DNA of 38,095 nt from Bacteroidota bacterium (lineage in GTDB: Bacteria > Bacteroidota > Bacteroidia > Chitinophagales > UBA10324): contig BJGQ01000001.1 of NCBI GenBank assembly GCA_014190575.1, forward strand, positions 85,569 through 123,663, in the 5' to 3' direction. Below the pieces are notes generated by a model that was not told the DNA's origin, made no database searches, and saw only the letters and a program-made list of their open reading frames with translations. Position numbers and translations under genes: made by a program. Positions 8,013-15,566 of the stretch are shown in pieces. Position 1 is the first letter of the stretch, and every line of letters starts with the position of its first letter.

Positions 8013-10547
8013 TTATTTCTCTTTCGAGCAACATTCCTTTTTACCGCCTTCTTTGCAACAACCTTTGTTACCTTCTTCTTTGCACTTTCCGTTATTTGAG
8101 CAATCAGATTTGCATTTGTCTTTGCATTCGTTGCAACAAACACCTCCGCTCATTTCTCCTCCCTTCTTGCAGCAATCCATTTTTTCATGTCCTGTACAAT
8201 TACCCATTTCTCCCTTGCACTGTTCCATACCTTCCTTGCAATGCATTGAATCTCCCATCATCATTCCACCATCTTTGCAGCAATTCATTCCTTCATGACC
8301 TTCGCAATTCATTTTTTTACCTTCACATTCGCCCTTCATCATACCATGATCACAGCATTCCATTTTATTCATGCAGGCATCATCACCACCATTGCTCACA
8401 CTCGAATTAATAAATGGATGTCCAATTGATGGCGCAATTACTAAACTCACAATCGACATCAACTTAATTAAAATATTCATTGAAGGACCTGAAGTATCTT
8501 TAAATGGATCGCCAACAGTGTCACCTGTAACAGAAGCTTTATGCGGTTCTGATTTTTTATAAAAAGTTTCTCCGTTTATGACCGCACCTTTTTCAAAACT
8601 CTTTTTTGCATTGTCCCATGCACCACCTGCGTTTGATTGAAACATTCCCATCAACACACCTGACACAGTAACACCGGCTAACATTCCACCCAGCACTTCA
8701 GCACCAAAAGTGAATCCAACAATAATTGGAACTGTAATGGCAATTGCACCTGGTGCCATCATTTTTCTTAAAGAAGCATTTGTAGATATTGCAACGCACT
8801 TATCATATTCAGGTTTTCCGGTTCCTTCCATAATTCCCGGAATCTCACGAAACTGGCGACGAACTTCTTCTACCATTGCCATCGCAGCTTGTCCCACTGC
8901 AGAAATTGCAAGTGAGGAAAATATAAACGGAATCATTGCACCAATAAACAATCCTGCCAGTACATCTGCCTGGTAAATATCAATTTTATTAATGCCGGCG
9001 ATACCAACGAATGCAGCGAACAAAGCGAGAGATGTTAATGCAGCACTCGCAATTGCAAATCCTTTTCCGGTTGCAGCGGTTGTGTTTCCAACAGCATCGA
9101 GTGTATCTGTTTTTTCACGAACTTCTTTTTCCAACTCACTCATCTCTGCAATTCCTCCTGCATTATCAGCTATTGGACCGAATGCATCTATTGCTAATTG
9201 CATTGCAGTAGTTGCCATCATTCCGGCGGCAGCTATTGCTACACCATACAAACCTGCGAACATAAATGAACCATAAATTCCGGCTGCTAAAACAATGATT
9301 GGTGCAACGGTTGATTCCATTCCCACTGATAATCCTGCAATAATATTTGTAGCATGTCCGGTTGATGATTGACGAATGATAGAATTTACCGGACGCTTGC
9401 CCATTGAAGTATAATATTCAGTTATCAAACTCATTAATGTTCCAACCACTAAACCAAGAATCACCGCACCAAAAACTCCCATCTTACTGAACTCATGTCC
9501 ACGAAGGTTTAAAGTATCAGGCAACAACCAATTGATTAAAAAATAACTTGAAATAGCAGTGAGAATAATAGCACCCCAGTTTCCTTTATTCAATGCCCCC
9601 TGAACCACTGAAGTAGATGCTTCAGCCGTGTCTTTTATTTTCACGAAAAAAGTTGAAATCATTGAAAAAATAATTCCCATTCCGCAAAGCATCATTGGAA
9701 GAAGTATTGGCGATAAGCCATTGAAATGATCAATCAATGGAATTTGTTTTCCAAATTCATCTGTCGAAGTTATTTCTCTTCCCAAAACCATAGTAGCAAG
9801 AATGGTGGCAACGAATGACCCAAACAAATCGGCCCCCATACCTGCAACATCACCAACATTATCACCTACATTATCAGCAATGGTGGCAGGGTTGCGCGGA
9901 TCATCTTCAGGTATTCCGGCTTCTACTTTTCCAACCAGATCAGCACCAACATCAGCGGCCTTTGTATAAATTCCTCCACCCACACGGGCAAAGAGTGCGA
10001 TGCTTTCAGCACCCAATGAAAAGCCTGTTAAAACTTCCAATGCGCGTTGCAATCCTTCTGCTCCGTTACCATCAGCGAACATATAATATAACCCAATGAA
10101 TAATCCACCTAAACCGAGTACTGCCATTCCTGTAACTCCCATTCCCATTACCGAACCTCCGGTAAAAGATACATTCAATGCTTTGGCCAAACTTGTGCGT
10201 GCAGCATGTGCAGTACGAACATTAGCCTTAGTTGCTATGCGCATTCCAATGTATCCTGCGGTTGCTGAAAACACAGCGCCGATAATAAATGCAACTGCAA
10301 TCAGCGGGCTTGAATCAGGGTTTGAATAACCAAGAACAGCCAACAGTATTGCGGCAATTACTACAAAGTAACCAAGCACTTTCCATTCAGCTTTTAAAAA
10401 CGCCATAGCGCCTTCGGCTATGTAGGTCGAAATTTCTTTCATGCGTTCGTTGCCCGCATCTTGTTTTGTAACCCACGCCGATTTCCAGGCGGTAAACAGC
10501 AATGCAACAATTCCGAAACACGGTATCAGATAAAAAAACGGACTCAT
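8013..10547 (-). CDS. hppA: K+-dependent membrane-bound pyrophosphatase with Cys-rich C-terminal tail
   Basis: Ion pump that couples pyrophosphate hydrolysis to H+ and/or Na+ export. The multi-helix core (about residues 1-715) carries [20 protein letters not shown], the substrate motif DDPRNPAT at 215-222 and [19 protein letters not shown] at 487-496 has Ala, not Lys, after GNTT, which in this family marks K+-dependent enzymes. The usual TM6 glutamate of Na+ pumps (DLFES) is Gly here (DLFGS), while a Glu is found at 181 in GAESIALF. This resembles the Flavobacterium-type H+ pumps described with the gate Glu in TM5, as I recall the literature. From residue about 716 to 844 the protein is a hydrophilic tail with 22 Cys, many Met, Gly and Lys; see findings. 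Core enzymes normally end near residue 700-760. Monocistronic, with its own promoter and terminator. Confidence 0.95.
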   Translation of the reverse strand: MSPFFYLIPCFGIVALLFTAWKSAWVTKQDAGNERMKEISTYIAEGAMAFLKAEWKVLGYFVVIAAILLAVLGYSNPDSSPLIAVAFIIGAVFSATAGYIGMRIATKANVRTAHAARTSLAKALNVSFTGGSVMGMGVTGMAVLGLGGLFIGLYYMFADGNGAEGLQRALEVLTGFSLGAESIALFARVGGGIYTKAADVGADLVGKVEAGIPEDDPRNPATIADNVGDNVGDVAGMGADLFGSFVATILATMVLGREITSTDEFGKQIPLIDHFNGLSPILLPMMLCGMGIIFSMISTFFVKIKDTAEASTSVVQGALNKGNWGAIILTAISSYFLINWLLPDTLNLRGHEFSKMGVFGAVILGLVVGTLMSLITEYYTSMGKRPVNSIIRQSSTGHATNIIAGLSVGMESTVAPIIVLAAGIYGSFMFAGLYGVAIAAAGMMATTAMQLAIDAFGPIADNAGGIAEMSELEKEVREKTDTLDAVGNTTAATGKGFAIASAALTSLALFAAFVGIAGINKIDIYQADVLAGLFIGAMIPFIFSSLAISAVGQAAMAMVEEVRRQFREIPGIMEGTGKPEYDKCVAISTNASLRKMMAPGAIAITVPIIVGFTFGAEVLGGMLAGVTVSGVLMGMFQSNAGGAWDNAKKSFEKGAVINGETFYKKSEPHKASVTGDTVGDPFKDTSGPSMNILIKLMSIVSLVIAPSIGHPFINSSVSNGGDDACMNKMECCDHGMMKGECEGKKMNCEGHEGMNCCKDGGMMMGDSMHCKEGMEQCKGEMGNCTGHEKMDCCKKGGEMSGGVCCNECKDKCKSDCSNNGKCKEEGNKGCCKEGGKKECCSKEK

Positions 10548-10568
10548 TTCTTTTTAAATTTTGGTCGG

Positions 10569-10599
10569 CAAAAATAACTTTCATCACCTCATATCCAAA
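10569..10599 (-). promoter_or_regulatory. Bacteroidota-type promoter of hppA
   Basis: On the minus strand TTTG (10599-10596), a 19-base spacer and TATTTTTG (10576-10569) match the consensus TTTG-N19-TAnnTTTG exactly. The predicted start site gives a leader of about 15 bases to the ATG at 10547. Confidence 0.8.
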
Positions 10600-10671
10600 G
10601 GTTAGTTTGTTTTACAAAAGAAAGTAAAGTGTAAGCGAATCATAAATTCAATATACAATATTCACTATTCT

Positions 10672-10743
10672 ATTGTTCAATTGTTCTATTGTTCTATTGT
10701 TCTATTGTTCAAATGTTCAATTGTTCAATTGTTCAATTGTTCT
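10672..10743 (+). repeat. Nine tandem copies of an 8-bp repeat, ATTGTTC(A/T)
   Basis: Nine consecutive octamers read ATTGTTCA or ATTGTTCT, with one variant (AATGTTCA at 10712-10719). They are followed at once by a T8 run (10743-10750) and a G10 run (10752-10761). The array lies about 70 bases upstream of the hppA promoter, in non-coding DNA. Confidence 0.95.
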
Positions 10744-10976
10744 TTTTTTTAGGGGGGGGGGAATACAGACTGCTTTGGTTTGTTGCAGCCCGTTGTCGGA
10801 ACGCGTGTGGGAACATCCCGGACCTCAAAGTCGGGATTTGTCTTTCACGCGGTAGCCTTGCAGGCAATAGATAAATACAATTGTATGTTGAGCAGGCGAC
10901 CAAAAAAGACGGGGAAGTTTATGCAAACAATTGCTTTTCAAAAATTAATTTTGTCTTGCAAAAAAACAATTTCCCC
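10744..10976. other. Non-coding stretch with GC-rich segment; no gene seen
   Basis: After the octamer array come T8 and G10 runs and then about 110 bases (10770-10880) that are clearly richer in G+C than the surroundings. They include a short hairpin, ATCCCG and CGGGAT around an 11-base loop near 10815-10840. No open frame there has a recognisable product. TAATTTTG at 10946-10953 fits a -7 box (TAnnTTTG) for the antitoxin gene that starts at 10977. The GC-rich piece may be a fragment of a dispersed element. Confidence 0.5.
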
Positions 10977-11210
10977 ATGACCACATTCTCTCTTAAGAAA
11001 AACATCCATCAGGTTGTTGATTCAATTGATGATAAAGATTTTTTGCAGGCAGTTCTCACTATTGTTTCTGATAAACGGAAGGAATTGGATTACCAACTCA
11101 CACCGGATCAAATTTCTATTCTGGATGAACGGGAGAAAAACCACCTGAGCGGAAAAAGCAAGTCATATAAATTAAATGAACTGAAGAGAGCACTTGCAGT
11201 GGCGAAATGA
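10977..11210 (+). CDS. Putative antitoxin of a RelE/ParE-type toxin-antitoxin pair
   Basis: A 77-residue protein starting MTTFSLKKNIHQVVDSIDD. The ATG at 10977 is preferred over in-frame starts further upstream because it follows a plausible -7 box (10946-10953) and the upstream codons have odd composition. The C-terminal half, LTPDQISILDEREKNHLSG then KLNELKRAL, resembles the short 'addiction module' antitoxins placed before RelE/ParE toxins. In that family the C-terminal helix wraps the toxin. No clear DNA-binding domain is visible in so short a protein. The stop overlaps the start of the toxin frame by four bases (ATGA, 11207-11210), the usual coupling of such pairs. The call depends mostly on the neighbour and the overlap. 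Confidence 0.7.
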   Translation: MTTFSLKKNIHQVVDSIDDKDFLQAVLTIVSDKRKELDYQLTPDQISILDEREKNHLSGKSKSYKLNELKRALAVAK

Positions 11211-11513
11211 AACTGAATCGTAATTTCATTTTTTTTAAAGGAAGAATTTATTTCTGACCTTGCTGAAGCAATGAATTGGTATAGTGAAAGAGGCGAAAAA
11301 ACGGAACAGAATTTATACAATGATGTGTATGCAGTTCTTAAACACATTCAGAATTTCCCCGAAAATTTTTCAATGATTCAAAAAAATTATCGGCAGGCAG
11401 TGCTTGGCAGGTTTCCTTATGTTATTGTTTACAAAATTTATCGTACCGAAATTTCGGTGTATTCATTATTTCATACTTCCAGAAATTCAAGGAAGAAAAT
11501 CAGAAGAAAATAA
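11207..11513 (+). pseudogene. RelE/ParE-family toxin gene, frameshifted in a T8 run
   Basis: From the ATG at 11207, overlapping the antitoxin stop, the frame reads MKLNRNFIFFKGRIYF and stops at 11255-11257. In the +1 frame the family sequence resumes just after the T run at 11229-11236: KEEFISDLAEAMNWYSERG, then HIQNFPENF, YRQAVLGRFPYVIVYKI and SVYSLFHTSRNS, ending at 11513. Removing one T (T7 instead of T8) would join the two into one toxin of about 101 residues with MKLNRNFIFLKEEFIS, which looks canonical. It may be a true loss of function, a sequencing error, or a gene expressed by slippage on the T run. An internal ATG at 11271 would give an 80-residue product lacking the first helix. In working members the toxin is an mRNA interferase or gyrase poison; which type is not clear. 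Confidence 0.8.
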
Positions 11514-11524
11514 TTTCCATAAAA

Positions 11525-11551
11525 AAGCCGTTCTGGTTTTCGGAGCGGCTT
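11525..11551 (+). terminator. Intrinsic terminator after the toxin-antitoxin pair
   Basis: An 11-bp stem with two G-U pairs (AAGCCGTTCTG / CGGAGCGGCTT, loop 11536-11540), preceded by A6 and followed by TTGCTTTT. It lies 11 bases past the toxin stop. Confidence 0.75.
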
Positions 11552-11561
11552 TGCTTTTATG

Positions 11562-11607
11562 CCGGTTGCAAACCGGATTACTTATCTGAACTCGATTGCA
11601 AATCGAG
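11562..11607. repeat. Pair of palindromes sharing the core TTGCAAA
   Basis: Two hairpins in a row: CCGGTT-GCA-AACCGG (11562-11576) and CTCGATT-GCA-AATCGAG (11591-11607), separated by 14 bases. Stems differ in sequence but the centre TTGCAAA is the same, which suggests a small dispersed palindromic element rather than two chance hairpins. Confidence 0.7.
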
Positions 11608-11629
11608 AACAACAGAGTGGGTGGAGTAC

Positions 11630-11655
11630 TGGTAGGTTTGTGAAAGAGTAAAATG
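11630..11655 (+). repeat. Remnant of a T9SS sorting-domain gene end (direct repeat, copy 1)
   Basis: These 26 bases match 13508-13533 with one difference (11635). In one frame they read TGRFVKE and stop, like VGKFVKE and stop at the end of the gene at 11808-13529. No open frame precedes them here. A further hairpin with a bulge, CGTGCAGGTG / CACCTCGCACG, follows at 11686-11710. Confidence 0.75.
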
Positions 11656-11723
11656 AGAGATGAAATACTCGTCAGCACAAAAAATCGTGCAGGTGAAAAC
11701 ACCTCGCACGGGCTTGGGTTAGC

Positions 11724-11731
11724 TATATTTG
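11724..11731 (+). promoter_or_regulatory. Possible -7 box for the T9SS-exported protein gene
   Basis: TATATTTG fits TAnnTTTG and lies about 75 bases before the ATG at 11808. No convincing -33 element is seen. Confidence 0.35.
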
Positions 11732-11807
11732 TTAAAAGATTAAAATGTGGAACACCAATAAGTGCGGTAATTTTCATTCATCAGTTATATCAATAAAGGA
11801 ATAACTT

Positions 11808-13529
11808 ATGAAAAAAATAACATTTATTATTTACTTTTCATTGATTACTTTTTTTTGTTCTGCTCAAAGTTATCAATGGCGAGCAATTAATCCGGGGCTT
11901 TATTGTAACGATTCAACATTTTGGCAAAATTGTGATGTCGAAAACATGGTGGTAGATACTTTAAGAGATTTGATATGGTTACAAGGTTTTTTTGCAGGAG
12001 GCGATACAATACAATCGTCAAACTTGATTGGATATAATGGTGCAAGTTTTATAACTGCCAATAATATTGATACAACTTTTGGCAATAATACAACAGATTT
12101 ATTAATGTATCAGGGTAAAATAATTTTCAGTTCAAAATACTCAGTTTATAGCTACGATGTTGATTCACAACATATAACGCTTCTTGGAATATTCCCAACC
12201 AGCTCCTACCCCGGAGGTTTGTGTTTAAGTGAATACAATGGAGACTTAATAGTTGCAGGCCAGTTTTTTGCAATAAAAAAACCTGGTGGCTTATGGGTTA
12301 CTACCGGTAGCATTGCCCGATGGGATGGCAATGATTGGCATACAATGGATGCCGCAGGGCTTGGCTTATGGGGCTCTGGCACCATTGTACATAAAATGCA
12401 GGTTTATAATAGCAAACTCTTTGTGGGTGGTAATTTTCAAAAAGCAGGAAACATTGATGCGTGGGGCATCGCATCATGGGATGGTAGTAACTGGGCATGT
12501 TTGTGCAATGGAACAGGTAGATATGGTATAGCACATGAACCACCAAGCCAAAATTGGAATGCTACAATAAGTGACATTGAAGTCATTAATGAAAAATTAT
12601 ATATTGTTGGCAATTTTGATTCAGTATGTAATATAAAAACTTATCTTGCGTATTGGAATGATACTTTTTGGGTTGGAAATATTTATCCTTATTATTTTAA
12701 TTATAAAATTAAATCATTTGGAAGTCACATAGTTATTACCAGTGGAGATGCACTCCCTCAAATATTTTATTGGAATGGAATATCACCTATTGGTGTTGAT
12801 TCAGGATTTAGTAGTGGGAATACCTTTTTAAGCCTCATTAATTTTCACGACACATTATATGCCGCAGGTTATATGCAATACTCAGGTAACACACCATTAT
12901 TTAATTTTGCACGGTTAGTACCTGATAGTTTAATAAATATAAGTGCAGGAATATGCAGCGGAGAGAGTTATAATTTTAATGGAGTACTATTGGATTCAGC
13001 CGGAGTATATACAGATACTTTAATAGATGCATCAGGGTTAGATTCAATTGTGGTTTTAACATTAAATGTAACTTCTGTTACATCTTCAATCAGTATAAGT
13101 AATGATACGATTACAGCCACAGGCAATGGAATAATACAATGGTACGATTGTGATAGCCATCAGATAATAGTAGGTGCAGCCGGAAATACATTTGTTCCAT
13201 CAGTAAGCGGAAACTATGCTGCCATCGTTTCCAACAACAATTGCGCTGATACCACAAATTGTATTAATGTAATTGCGGGAGTATCTAATTTGTCAGGTGA
13301 AAACAGGCAAATAAAAATTTATCCTAATCCTGCAAGTGAAAAACTTACAATCAGCAGTAAGCAATCAGAAGAAAAAATAGTGGTAATGGATATTACAGGA
13401 AGAATGGTATTTCAAGCAAGCACTAACACCCCGGAAATAGATGTAAGCAGTTTAGCAAGCGGCATGTACTTGTTGCGAGTAGAATTTAGAAATGGAGATA
13501 TTGCAGTTGGTAAGTTTGTGAAAGAGTAA
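11808..13529 (+). CDS. Secreted protein with T9SS type A C-terminal sorting domain
   Basis: A 573-residue protein with a Sec signal peptide (MKKITFIIYFSLITFFCSAQ). The large middle part (about residues 40-370) repeats a pattern of YNGDLIVAGQF, SIARWDGNDWHTM, NSKLFVGGNF, IASWDGSNW and EKLYIVGNF. This looks like short blades of a beta-propeller of the 'WDG/GGNF' kind found in many Bacteroidota surface proteins. About residues 370-480 form Ig-like beta strands with SGESYNFNG and NVTSVTSSISI. The last 75 residues form the sorting domain: KIYPNPASEKLTIS, then VMDITGRMVFQ, ending SGMYLLRVEF and GKFVKE. It should be exported by the T9SS and anchored or released at the surface; ligand or enzyme activity is unknown. 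It is flanked by a 26-base direct repeat; see findings. Confidence 0.85.
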   Translation: MKKITFIIYFSLITFFCSAQSYQWRAINPGLYCNDSTFWQNCDVENMVVDTLRDLIWLQGFFAGGDTIQSSNLIGYNGASFITANNIDTTFGNNTTDLLMYQGKIIFSSKYSVYSYDVDSQHITLLGIFPTSSYPGGLCLSEYNGDLIVAGQFFAIKKPGGLWVTTGSIARWDGNDWHTMDAAGLGLWGSGTIVHKMQVYNSKLFVGGNFQKAGNIDAWGIASWDGSNWACLCNGTGRYGIAHEPPSQNWNATISDIEVINEKLYIVGNFDSVCNIKTYLAYWNDTFWVGNIYPYYFNYKIKSFGSHIVITSGDALPQIFYWNGISPIGVDSGFSSGNTFLSLINFHDTLYAAGYMQYSGNTPLFNFARLVPDSLINISAGICSGESYNFNGVLLDSAGVYTDTLIDASGLDSIVVLTLNVTSVTSSISISNDTITATGNGIIQWYDCDSHQIIVGAAGNTFVPSVSGNYAAIVSNNNCADTTNCINVIAGVSNLSGENRQIKIYPNPASEKLTISSKQSEEKIVVMDITGRMVFQASTNTPEIDVSSLASGMYLLRVEFRNGDIAVGKFVKE

Positions 13530-13533
13530 AATG
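13508..13533 (+). repeat. Direct repeat copy 2, at the 3' end of the T9SS gene
   Basis: Encodes the last residues GKFVKE and the stop of the 11808-13529 gene and four bases beyond. It matches 11630-11655 in 25 of 26 bases. Confidence 0.8.
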
Positions 13534-14005
13534 CCTGTTCGCCTCTGGAGGAAGAAATGAAATACACAACAACCCACAAATCGCAAGAGCACCCGTGTCC
13601 CACACCGCTCAATCCACTGGCGGCGGGAGACACAGGCGAGGGGAAAGCGTTCCATTGTATAGTGTCAACAGTCCATAAACAATCAACCACAAACTTTCCC
13701 GAGTCGAACAACAACTTTAAGGTATCAACATCAATCAATAGAGCCATGTCAACAGTATATAGGCAATGCAATCAAAACTTTCTGCAATCGAATAAAGTCC
13801 ATAGCAAATAATTACTTCACTTTCCGTCATCGACCTACAACTATATCACAACGACCACCAACTTTCAGCAAGTGAATTTTTAAAATAAAAAAATATATTC
13901 TATCCTTTCCACCTCGGTGCGCGTACACATGCACCAGTACTTTATATTAGCGAGGTTACGAACCGAATAGATCAACACACACCAAAACGAAAAGAAACCA
14001 GCAAG
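13534..14005. other. Intergenic stretch with a GC-rich hairpin segment; no gene supported
   Basis: About 470 bases without a credible gene. Near 13595-13633 a GC-rich block can fold: GTGTC-CC pairs with GG-GAGACAC and, inside it, CCGC pairs with GCGG. TGAAATAC at 13558 and the following CACAAA and ATCG resemble 11661 onward, so sequence likeness to copy 1 seems to continue beyond the gene end. The rest is A-rich and rich in CAAC-like triplets. An 84-codon open frame at 13557-13811 has no family features and I do not call it a gene. Confidence 0.5.
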
Positions 14006-14013
14006 TATATTTG
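14006..14013 (+). promoter_or_regulatory. Possible -7 box for the radical SAM gene
   Basis: TATATTTG matches TAnnTTTG and ends 20 bases before the ATG at 14034. No -33 TTG is seen at the expected distance. Confidence 0.4.
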
Positions 14014-14033
14014 CACCGTTGCAACAACAATCA

Positions 14034-15338
14034 ATGGCTTCACTCACACAGGTTCCGAATTTAGTTTACTCAGATGCGCAGGGAAATATTTTTGATGCGC
14101 CCGGCCTGTGGATGAGCGGCCGTAGCGGCAACGATTTTGTGGCAATGACCGCTGATGATTTTATAGAACTGCCCGATGGAAGCGATTTATACACTCTTGA
14201 AGGCAGGCACCCCATAGGTTTCGATAAAGAAACCAACGAGCCAACAGTTTACAAAGATGGTTTTGCAGTAGGCGCGCAAATGGCTCCCGCACATACCATG
14301 TTTTATTTATCAGCTTTTGAAACCAATGCTAATGCGCCTACCCTCCCGCTTTTTGCTTACACCGCAGTTGGCTGGTGGAACGGAAAATTTTATGTACCCG
14401 CCATCCGCATTGATAATGATAAACGACAAGAACCGAGAGATTTTGATCGTCAACTGATTGAACGGAATGTTCATTCAATGATTAAAGATTTCCCAAACAA
14501 TCGTTTGCTCAAACACATTGGCGAAACATGTGCTCTCACCTATTGTTGCCCTGCCGCTCGCAATCATTTCATGCACCGGTTCGAGGCTCCCATTCCAACT
14601 TCACCTGCGTGCAACAGTAATTGCATCGGGTGCATTTCATTTCAACCCACAACTGAAAATATTTCAAGCACACAGGAGCGCTTAACATTTAAGCCCACGG
14701 TTGAAGAGATAACTGAATACACCATTCCACACCTTCAAAATGTAAAATCAGCCATAGTAAGTTTCGGTCAGGGATGCGAAGGCGAACCACTGCTCATGTG
14801 GGAAACAATCCGCGATGCAATTGTAGAAATAAGAAAACTAACAAAAAAAGGCAGCATTAACATGAATACAAATGGCAGTATGCCTAAAGCAGTTGATGCA
14901 TTGTGTAAGGCAGGCTTAAATAGTATTCGTGTAAGTTTGAACAGTGTTCGTGAAAATATTTACAACGCATATTATCTGCCTAACAATTATAAATTCAGTG
15001 CGCTGAAAGAAAGTATAAAAGTGATTCGCAGTTATGGCGGATGGGCATCGCTCAACTACTTTGTTTTTCCCGGTATTACAGATGAGGTTGAAGAATACGA
15101 AGCACTTCGGAAATTTATTCGTGAAACTGATGTACGAATGATTCAGTGGCGCAACTTCAATATTGATCCTGATTGGTACCTGGAAAAAATAAAATATTAC
15201 CCTTCCGAAAAGGTGATCGGCATCAATCGCATGATGAAATTATTGAAAGAAGAATTTCCACATTTATACTATGGATATTTTAATCCACCTATCGAAATTA
15301 TAAATAAAAACCTTCAGGAAAAAGCACCATTGGTGTAA
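14034..15338 (+). CDS. Uncharacterised radical SAM protein
   Basis: A 434-residue protein without signal peptide. The 4Fe-4S/SAM motif CNSNCIGC (C193, C197, C200, CxxxCxxC) starts a radical SAM barrel of about 230 residues. Later strands fit: IVSFGQGCEGEPLL (GGE-like), INMNTNGSMP, GLNSIRVSLNSV and LNYFVFPGITD. The first 190 residues are unusual: a region with GLWMSGRSGNDFV and LYTLEGRHPIGFD, then an aromatic stretch (FAYTAVGWWNGKFYVPAIRI), then a cluster C166, C171, C172 and H178/H181 just before the barrel. I cannot place this region in a known family. The ATG at 14034 is preferred to an in-frame TTG five codons upstream. No precursor peptide or partner gene is seen next to it; its neighbours are T9SS cargo genes. 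The fold call is sure, the reaction unknown. Confidence 0.88.
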   Translation: MASLTQVPNLVYSDAQGNIFDAPGLWMSGRSGNDFVAMTADDFIELPDGSDLYTLEGRHPIGFDKETNEPTVYKDGFAVGAQMAPAHTMFYLSAFETNANAPTLPLFAYTAVGWWNGKFYVPAIRIDNDKRQEPRDFDRQLIERNVHSMIKDFPNNRLLKHIGETCALTYCCPAARNHFMHRFEAPIPTSPACNSNCIGCISFQPTTENISSTQERLTFKPTVEEITEYTIPHLQNVKSAIVSFGQGCEGEPLLMWETIRDAIVEIRKLTKKGSINMNTNGSMPKAVDALCKAGLNSIRVSLNSVRENIYNAYYLPNNYKFSALKESIKVIRSYGGWASLNYFVFPGITDEVEEYEALRKFIRETDVRMIQWRNFNIDPDWYLEKIKYYPSEKVIGINRMMKLLKEEFPHLYYGYFNPPIEIINKNLQEKAPLV

Positions 15339-15566
15339 CCTGTTTTTTTTATTTGCCCTTCATAAAAGGCTACTCAAAATATCTTATCCACAACTTAGTT
15401 TTTATTAATGGAAATGCAAATTGCAATTTCATAAAAGTATTACCGTTTTTATAATATCCATGTTAATTTCTCAATGAAATAAATAGGGTTGATTTTTTTT
15501 AATTGTATTGGATTCATTTTTTCACGCAGAAGAAATTTTAATAAATCAATTAAAACAACTGCACAA

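Noticed and set aside
8053-10329. Several open frames on the plus strand within hppA
   Set aside because: They are antisense shadows of a long, clearly conserved pyrophosphatase gene.
10770-10880. Possible RNA gene in the GC-rich segment
   Set aside because: One short hairpin only; no tRNA cloverleaf, no known ncRNA motif.
10673-10980. Short frames over the octamer array and GC-rich piece
   Set aside because: Translated low-complexity repeat; no start context and no family.
13557-13811. 84-codon open frame on the plus strand after the T9SS gene
   Set aside because: Unfamiliar composition, no family motif, and it covers the GC-rich hairpin and remnant sequence; more likely chance.
10600-14005. 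A mobile element or integron carrying the accessory genes
   Set aside because: No transposase, integrase or terminal inverted repeats were seen; only remnants and palindromes.
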